Below are positions 5,322-9,244 of a stretch of DNA of 9,244 bases, in pieces. Numbering within the stretch: the first letter of the stretch is position 1; every line of letters begins with the position of its first letter. Location of the stretch: contig WRJV01000253.1 of the NCBI GenBank assembly GCA_009778415.1, positions 1-9,244 on the forward strand, in the 5' to 3' direction. Under the pieces are notes generated by a model that saw only the letters and a list, made by a program, of their open reading frames with translations, did not search any database and was not told where the DNA came from. Both the position numbers and the translations under genes were made by a program. The stretch comes from Clostridiales bacterium. Lineage in GTDB: Bacteria > Bacillota > Clostridia > Peptostreptococcales > Anaerovoracaceae.

Positions 5322-6660
5322 CTTCTGCCCCTCCACTTTCCGGCGTTATGAAAAGCTCCACTTTCTCAATGCGCCTCTCCTTCACCGACAATATTTTAAA
5401 GACCATGTTGCCGTATTCTATCACTCGCCCCCCGCTGTCGCTGTCGTCCGGTATTTCGCCCAGGATGTCGATCAAAAAACCGCCGATCGTCTCTATGTTG
5501 TCTGATTCAAGGTTTGTGCCGAGCTCCTCGTTAAGGTCGTCAAGGTCCATGAACCCGCTCACCATGTAGGTGTTTTCATCAATTTTCTCAAGTTCAGGCT
5601 GCTCTTCGTCGTATTCGTCGTCGATCTCGCCCATCACTTCTTCGATGATGTCCTCCATCGTCACTATGCCTGAAAATCCGCCGTATTCGTCAATAAGCAC
5701 CGCAATGTGCTGCTTCGAGCTCTGGAGGTCGAAGAACAGGTCGTCGATCTTCTTGGTTTCCGGCACGAAATACGGTTTCCTCAAGATGCCCCTAATATCC
5801 ACGTTGTCAAACCCCGCTTCCCGCGCTTTGATCAGGAAATCCTTTATGTTCAATATGCCGATGATGTTGTCGCTGTCGTCCTCGTAGACAGGAATCCTCG
5901 AATAGTGCAGCTCCATCAGCTCGTCCATGTATTCCTCGGTGTTGTCGTTTATGTCTATGGTGAACACGTCCGTGCGCGGCGTCATTATCTCGTAGGCAAG
6001 CTTGTCGTCGAAAGCGAAAATGCTGTTTATCATCTTTTGCCCCTCTTCCTTGAGCACTCCCGTCTCTTTTCCCACTTCGAGCATGGACATAACGTCGTCC
6101 TCAAAAAACTCGCCGCCGCTTTCCTCTGAGTTCTGCCTGGTTAGGCTCAGCATCAAATCCGCTGTTTTTTGCGCGACGAACACGAAGGGCTTAACGGCCG
6201 CCGACGAGAAAATTATGAAATTGACGAGAAACATCGCTGTTTTTTCCGGGTGTTTGAGGACAATTTTTTTAGGGTAAAAATTCCCCAAAGCAAGGGCTAT
6301 GAATGAAAGGACGACTGTGATGACCGCAACAGAGAACTGTTTTGGGTACGGCATCCCCCACGCCGATAAGAAAGCCGCAAGCTTCCCCGCCATCCCGGCA
6401 GCGGCAGCTGCGCTGGCGAGAAATGCCGTAAAAGTGATGATGAGCTGAATTGCGGGCAGGGGCCTGCCCTGGTCCTCCAGCAGTTCATAGAGCCGTTTTG
6501 CCTTGCCGCTTCCTTCCTGCGCCATGTTTTTGACCTTGTTCTTGTTTGAAAACAATATGGCTGTCTCTGCCGCCGTGAAAACGGCGTAAATCAGGACGAG
6601 GCAGCATAAAAAGATGATTTGCGCCGTTGCCGGCATACTGGGGTCAGGGCCCTGGTCCAT
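5305..6660 (-). CDS. CNNM/HlyC-CorC family membrane protein (DUF21, CBS pair, CorC_HlyC domain)
   Basis: The 451-residue protein has full CNNM architecture. A DUF21 membrane domain (about residues 10-170) begins with a helix ending in FTAAETAILFSNK (28-40). A cytosolic CBS pair (about 220-345) contains MTPRTDVFTID (226-236), YSRIPVYED (253-261), VLIDEYGGFSGIVTMEDIIE (321-340) and an acidic linker. A C-terminal CorC_HlyC transporter-associated domain (about 360-440) includes DNIETIGGFLIDILGEIP. The family is associated with magnesium or cobalt efflux, with nucleotide binding by the CBS pair; the hemolysin name is historical. Oddly, the conserved membrane motif G-E-x-x-P-K reads GNFYPK (126-131). 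The ATG at 6660 has AAGGAG six bases upstream. It heads a minus-strand run with the B3/4 gene and the paired half-transporters. Confidence 0.92.
   Translation of the reverse strand: MDQGPDPSMPATAQIIFLCCLVLIYAVFTAAETAILFSNKNKVKNMAQEGSGKAKRLYELLEDQGRPLPAIQLIITFTAFLASAAAAAGMAGKLAAFLSAWGMPYPKQFSVAVITVVLSFIALALGNFYPKKIVLKHPEKTAMFLVNFIIFSSAAVKPFVFVAQKTADLMLSLTRQNSEESGGEFFEDDVMSMLEVGKETGVLKEEGQKMINSIFAFDDKLAYEIMTPRTDVFTIDINDNTEEYMDELMELHYSRIPVYEDDSDNIIGILNIKDFLIKAREAGFDNVDIRGILRKPYFVPETKKIDDLFFDLQSSKQHIAVLIDEYGGFSGIVTMEDIIEEVMGEIDDEYDEEQPELEKIDENTYMVSGFMDLDDLNEELGTNLESDNIETIGGFLIDILGEIPDDSDSGGRVIEYGNMVFKILSVKERRIEKVELFITPESGGAEVEVSD
5328..5334 (-). promoter_or_regulatory. Shine-Dalgarno that decides a TTG start for the B3/4 gene
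   Basis: GGAGGGG lies six bases before TTG (5321-5319). The upstream in-frame GTG (5336-5334) overlaps this purine run and has only a poor Shine-Dalgarno of its own, so TTG is the better start. Confidence 0.5.
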
Positions 6661-6687
6661 TTTTTTCTCCTTCCGGTTTTTTCTTTT

Positions 6688-6717
6688 ATTTTAATAATGT
6701 ATTTGATTTTTTTCTAA
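6688..6717 (-). promoter_or_regulatory. Weak candidate promoter for the CNNM-B3/4-transporter run
   Basis: In the 79-base AT-rich gap between the CNNM start and the divergent tRNA, the minus strand carries TTAGAA (6717-6712), an 18-base spacer and TAAAAT (6693-6688). The matches are four and five of six. It would give a leader of about 20 bases. The base composition makes chance matches easy, but some promoter is expected here because the only upstream gene is on the other strand. It overlaps the tRNA promoter. Confidence 0.3.
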
Positions 6718-6730
6718 AATAATGTATAAT
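6703..6730 (+). promoter_or_regulatory. Sigma-A promoter of tRNA-Pro
   Basis: TTGATT (6703-6708), a 16-base spacer and a perfect TATAAT (6725-6730) lie just upstream of the tRNA. Transcription would start around 6737, within a few bases of the mature 5' end at 6740, so RNase P would remove only a very short leader. Confidence 0.7.
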
Positions 6731-6739
6731 ACTACATAT

Positions 6740-6816
6740 CGGGGCGTGGCGCAGCTTGGTAGCGTGCTTGACTGGGGGTCAAGAGGCCGCAGGTTCAAGT
6801 CCTGTCGCTCCGACCA
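6740..6816 (+). tRNA. tRNA-Pro (anticodon GGG)
   Basis: A complete 77-base cloverleaf with encoded CCA. The acceptor stem CGGGGCG pairs with CGCTCCG (seven pairs, one G-U), followed by discriminator A and CCA. The D arm is GCGC / AGCTTGGTA / GCGT with a nine-base loop. The anticodon stem CTTGA/TCAAG encloses CTGGGGG, giving anticodon GGG (6774-6776), which reads CCC and CCU. The variable loop is five bases, and the T arm has loop TTCAAGT. It is the only plus-strand gene in the window, and the nine-base D-loop is the feature EF-P is known to recognise in tRNA-Pro. Confidence 0.97.
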
Positions 6817-6824
6817 ACTGCCGG

Positions 6825-6849
6825 ATCCGCTGTACTGTGTGCAGCGGAT
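6825..6849 (+). terminator. Hairpin 3' of tRNA-Pro, possible terminator
   Basis: ATCCGCTG (6825-6832) pairs perfectly with CAGCGGAT (6842-6849) around a nine-base loop, beginning nine bases after the CCA end. The following bases (TTCGCGTCT) are not a good U-tract, so termination may be incomplete; the hairpin could also be a processing signal. Its position directly after the only plus-strand gene is the main support. Confidence 0.45.
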
Positions 6850-6859
6850 TTCGCGTCTA

Positions 6860-6889
6860 CCAAAACAGGCTGCGGAGCGCCCCACAGCC
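6860..6889 (-). terminator. Intrinsic-type terminator after mltG
   Basis: On the minus strand GGCTGTGG pairs with CCGCAGCC (eight pairs, one G-U) around a six-base loop GGCGCT, followed by TGTTTTGG. It starts 28 bases after the mltG stop and would keep mltG transcription out of the oppositely oriented tRNA gene. The U-tract is short, so efficiency is uncertain. Confidence 0.6.
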
Positions 6890-6917
6890 GTGCCAACTTT
6901 AGTTGTGCCCTTTCTTC

Positions 6918-7985
6918 CTAATCCAGCGAATTCTGGTACTGCTGCCACTGCGCTTTGTACCTGTTGAATTCGTTTATGGATTCTGCGAAATTGTGTTCCC
7001 CGCTGTTGTCAGGCTTGCGCACGTAGAAGAGGTAGTTGGACTCTGCCGGGTACAGCGCCGCGTGTATGGAATCAGCTCCGGGCGAGCATATGGGCCCCGG
7101 CGGAAGCCCGTCTATGACGTACGTGTTGTAGGGGTGGTCGATCTGCGTGTCTTTTATCAGAAGCCGTTCCTTCGTCTCCCCCAGAGCGTATTGGACCGTC
7201 GCGTCAAGCTGGAGCTTCATGTTGACCGACAGCCTGTTGTAGATCACGCTGGCAATCAGGGGCCTGTCGACTGCCGCCCTCGCTTCGGCTTCTATCAGGG
7301 AGGCTATCGTAATAATCTTGTACAGGCTGCAGCCCAATTCATCAGCCCTGACGTAGTACTCGTCGGTGAACTCCTTGTCGAACTGGGCGAGCATGCGGCT
7401 TATGATGTCTTCCTCGGTCGCCGTAGTGAACACGTCGTAGGTCTCCGGGAAAAGGAACCCTTCGAGCCTGCCGTGCCCTTTTGGCAGCTCTTGCATGAAC
7501 TTGTACGGGAATTCTGCGTTGTCGGCAGCGTCCATGAAAGCGTCTCTGTCTATGAACCCCTCGTTTTCCAGCTTGTCTGCCGTCTTTGCCACGGTGTACC
7601 CCTCCGGGATCGTGAAGCGCTTGGTGTTTGCGCTCCCGGCAGAAAGGATGTCCAGCATGTCGCGAACCGACATGGATTTTGAAAATGTGTACTCGCCCGC
7701 CTTGAGGTTTCCGTCGTACCCCTCAAGCCTGGCAACCATTTTGAACCTGGAAACGTCCTTTATCAAGTCATAGCTTTCGAGCAGCTCGCCAATCTTCTGC
7801 GTCGTTGAGCCGCTCGGTATCAGGAGGTTGACATAGCTTGAATCCGTCGGGTTCACCGGCTTTGCGCCGTCTTCCATGTACATTTTAAGCCCTGCAACCC
7901 CGCCGGCGGCCAGCAACAGGAGGACGACAATCACGCTCGCTGCGAAGCGCCCTCTGTGTTTGACTTTGTTTCGCCTGCTGCCCAT
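6918..7985 (-). CDS. mltG: Endolytic murein transglycosylase MltG (YceG-like)
   Basis: MltG cuts nascent peptidoglycan glycan strands at the outer face of the membrane and is thought to set strand length. The 355-residue protein has a basic cytoplasmic N-terminus (residues 1-13), one membrane segment (about 14-33), then a LysM-like region (about 50-120, with IPSGSTTQKIGELL) and the YceG catalytic domain (about 121-345). Landmarks are EGFLFPETYDV (175-185), the catalytic motif ASLIEAEA with E232 as the likely catalytic glutamate, VIYNRL (247-252), LQLDATVQYALG (258-269), YNTYVIDGLPPGPICSPG (286-303) and ALYPAESNYLFYV (310-322). Length is normal. It begins one base after efp ends, so the two are almost certainly cotranscribed. 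Its LPPGP motif is the only Pro-Pro in any protein of the window. Confidence 0.96.
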   Translation of the reverse strand: MGSRRNKVKHRGRFAASVIVVLLLLAAGGVAGLKMYMEDGAKPVNPTDSSYVNLLIPSGSTTQKIGELLESYDLIKDVSRFKMVARLEGYDGNLKAGEYTFSKSMSVRDMLDILSAGSANTKRFTIPEGYTVAKTADKLENEGFIDRDAFMDAADNAEFPYKFMQELPKGHGRLEGFLFPETYDVFTTATEEDIISRMLAQFDKEFTDEYYVRADELGCSLYKIITIASLIEAEARAAVDRPLIASVIYNRLSVNMKLQLDATVQYALGETKERLLIKDTQIDHPYNTYVIDGLPPGPICSPGADSIHAALYPAESNYLFYVRKPDNSGEHNFAESINEFNRYKAQWQQYQNSLD

Positions 7986-7986
7986 G

Positions 7987-8547
7987 TTATTTTGCCCTTC
8001 CCAGATACTCCCCAGTCCTCGTGTCTATCTGTATCACTTCGCCGGTTTCGATGAATATGGGCACTTGGACGACCGCGCCCGTTTCGACGGTTGCAGCTTT
8101 TGTCACGTTCGTGGCGGTGTCCCCTTTCACGCCCGGCTCCGTGTCCGTAACAGCCAGCGCCACAAAATTGGGGGCTTCGACCAGGAATGCGTTGCCTTTG
8201 TAAAACTTGATGGTAGCCATGTCGTTTTCCCGCAGGAACTGGATCGCGTCTTCAACCTGGTCTTTCATCAGCGGCACCTGCTCGTAGGTCTCTGCGTCCA
8301 TGAAGTAGTACAGCTCGCCGTCGTTGTAAAGGTACTGCATGTTCTTCGTTTCAATGTGGGCGTTGGGGAATTTCACGTCAGGGTTGAACGCTTCTTCCCT
8401 GGTGGCCCCCGTAAGGATGTTCTTGTATTTTGTCCTCACGAACGCCGACCCCTTCCCCGGCTTTACATGCTGAAAATCGAGGATTACATGGGGTTCTCCG
8501 TTGATTTCAAATGTGATGCCTTTTCTGAAATCGCTTGCGTAAATCAT
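7987..8547 (-). CDS. efp: Translation elongation factor P
   Basis: EF-P enters the ribosomal E site and rescues stalling at consecutive prolines. The 186-residue product has the three beta-barrel domains of the family. Domain I carries the tip loop KPGKGSAF (29-36), with K32 at the modification position, matching B. subtilis rather than the K34 numbering of E. coli. Domain II has KNMQYLYNDGELYYFMD, and domain III ends with ETGAVVQVPIFIETGEVIQIDTRTGEYLGR, the family signature. The ATG at 8547 has GGAG seven bases upstream. It lies 26 bases after the Xaa-Pro peptidase gene, the pairing also seen in B. subtilis (yqhT-efp). A strong promoter in the end of that gene probably serves it. No lysine-modifying enzyme is visible in the window. 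Confidence 0.98.
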   Translation of the reverse strand: MIYASDFRKGITFEINGEPHVILDFQHVKPGKGSAFVRTKYKNILTGATREEAFNPDVKFPNAHIETKNMQYLYNDGELYYFMDAETYEQVPLMKDQVEDAIQFLRENDMATIKFYKGNAFLVEAPNFVALAVTDTEPGVKGDTATNVTKAATVETGAVVQVPIFIETGEVIQIDTRTGEYLGRAK

Positions 8548-8573
8548 AACAATTCTCCATTCTTTAACTGAGT

Positions 8574-9244
8574 TTATAAAATAATCAATTCTTTTGCTGA
8601 TTTAACGGTATTAATTATACCAAACTTTGTAATGATTGCCAAGTCTTCGATTCTGACCCCGAAAATGCCTGGCAAGTATATCCCCGGTTCGATGGTGACC
8701 GCCATGTTCTCCAAAAGCACCGCTTCGCTCTCCTTGTTCAAAGCGGGCAGCTCGTGAACTTCGGTTCCGACGCTGTGGCCCGTCCCGTGGCAGAACTCCT
8801 CCCCGTACCCGGCTGTTTCTATTATGCCCCTTGCCGTCCTGTCCACGGCTGAGCACCTTGCGCCGGCTCGGCATGCGTCGATCGCCGCCAGCTGCGCAGC
8901 AAGGACTATCTGGTATATCTCTCTTTGGAAATCAGAAACCCGCCCCATTGCGACAGTCCGCGTCATGTCTCCGCAGTAGCCGTCTACCACTGCCCCGAAA
9001 TCCAGGGTCACGAAGTCGCCTTCCTCAATCGTTTTTTCTGTCGGTTCGCCATGGGGGAGGCTTGACCTCGCCCCTGAAACACAGATAACAGGGAATGCAA
9101 GCTCCTCTGCCCCGAGGCTAAACAGCACCCTTTCGATTTCTGCCGCCACTTCAAGTTCGGCCATGCCGGCTTTCATGAAACCGAGGATGTGGGTGAAGCA
9201 CATGTCCCCCATCGCCGAAGCTTTCATAATCGAGAGGAGCTGCT
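8574..9244 (-). CDS. Xaa-Pro aminopeptidase (M24B), 5' end cut by window edge
   Basis: This metallopeptidase of the creatinase/aminopeptidase P family removes an N-terminal residue preceding proline. The visible C-terminal part (about 223 residues) is the catalytic pita-bread domain. All five metal ligands are present: the aspartates in LDFGAVVDGY and CGDMTRT, the histidine of HGTGHSVGTEVHE, and the glutamates of TIEPGIY and VRIEDL. The SLPHGEPT motif before the first ligand is also typical. The reading frame is open to the right edge, so the ATG at 9227 is internal; the N-terminal creatinase-like domain of roughly 130 residues lies outside the window. Its gene is followed by efp, as for B. 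subtilis yqhT. The last 20 or so codons are unusually AT-rich because they contain a promoter for efp. Confidence 0.95.
   Translation of the reverse strand, partial: QLLSIMKASAMGDMCFTHILGFMKAGMAELEVAAEIERVLFSLGAEELAFPVICVSGARSSLPHGEPTEKTIEEGDFVTLDFGAVVDGYCGDMTRTVAMGRVSDFQREIYQIVLAAQLAAIDACRAGARCSAVDRTARGIIETAGYGEEFCHGTGHSVGTEVHELPALNKESEAVLLENMAVTIEPGIYLPGIFGVRIEDLAIITKFGIINTVKSAKELIIL
8614..8642 (-). promoter_or_regulatory. Strong sigma-A promoter for efp-mltG inside the 3' end of the peptidase gene
   Basis: On the minus strand TTGGCA (8642-8637, five of six) is followed by a 17-base spacer and a perfect TATAAT (8619-8614). It lies wholly inside the coding region for the last residues of the upstream peptidase and predicts a leader of about 60 bases before efp. 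The -10 sits inside an inverted repeat, GGTAT-AATTA-ATACC (8621-8607), which could be an operator, though this is speculative. Confidence 0.7.

Noticed and set aside
6740..6849. The tRNA 3' end as an integration (att) site of a mobile element.
   Set aside because: No integrase, no second copy of the tRNA 3' end and no other mobile gene is seen in the window.
6825..6889. The two hairpins as part of a repeat or CRISPR-like array.
   Set aside because: The two stems differ in sequence and there is no spacing pattern; they fit two opposing transcript ends.
6691..6967. Open reading frames on both strands across the tRNA gene, with peptides such as GVAQLGSVLDWGSRG and SERQDLNLRPLDPQ.
   Set aside because: These are the familiar spurious translations of tRNA genes; the cloverleaf explains the sequence completely.
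6903..8571. Long plus-strand frames (259 and 231 residues) opposite mltG and efp.
   Set aside because: They are antisense to two well-recognised genes, resemble no family I know, and arise from codon bias on the coding strand.

Overview
This window looks like a conserved housekeeping locus of a Gram-positive anaerobe, most likely a member of the Clostridia with roughly balanced GC. The reasoning is gene order. From memory, Bacillus subtilis has yqhT (Xaa-Pro peptidase), efp, the spoIIIA operon, accBC, yqhY (Asp23 family), nusB, folD, xseA, xseB, ispA. Here both ends of that order are kept, but folD is replaced by a TsaD/Kae1-like gene, as I recall from clostridial genomes, and the spoIIIA-accBC block is replaced by other genes. 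Every protein-coding gene is on the minus strand; a single tRNA gene is on the plus strand. Read the window from high to low coordinates to follow transcription.

Block 1 (9244 to 6918): the 3' part of an Xaa-Pro aminopeptidase, then efp and mltG. A very good sigma-A-type promoter sits inside the last codons of the peptidase gene and should drive efp-mltG. mltG ends at a hairpin with a short U-rich tail.

Block 2 (6889 to 6661): a short noncoding island with tRNA-Pro(GGG) on the plus strand, its own promoter, and a hairpin after it. An AT-rich stretch of 79 bases separates it from the next minus-strand gene.

Block 3 (6660 to 3706): a compact run of a CNNM/HlyC-type membrane protein, a free-standing B3/4 domain protein (related to the editing domain of PheRS beta) and two paralogous half-length DMT/EamA-like membrane proteins. 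The first three genes overlap, so they probably form one transcript. This is the least ordinary part of the window.

Block 4 (3691 to 1): an extended -10 promoter followed by asp23 (yqhY-like), nusB, a divergent TsaD/Kae1 paralogue, xseA, xseB and ispA (cut by the window edge). Consecutive genes overlap by 10 to 14 bases or are 7 bases apart, so translation is probably coupled. The block combines transcription antitermination for rRNA (NusB), DNA repair (exonuclease VII) and isoprenoid precursor synthesis (IspA).

I see no mobile element, CRISPR array, phage gene or defence system. No gene-free stretch exceeds about 110 bases apart from the tRNA island. The most interesting leads are the Kae1 paralogue, the paired half-transporters, the altered CNNM membrane domain and the replacement of the spoIIIA-accBC segment.
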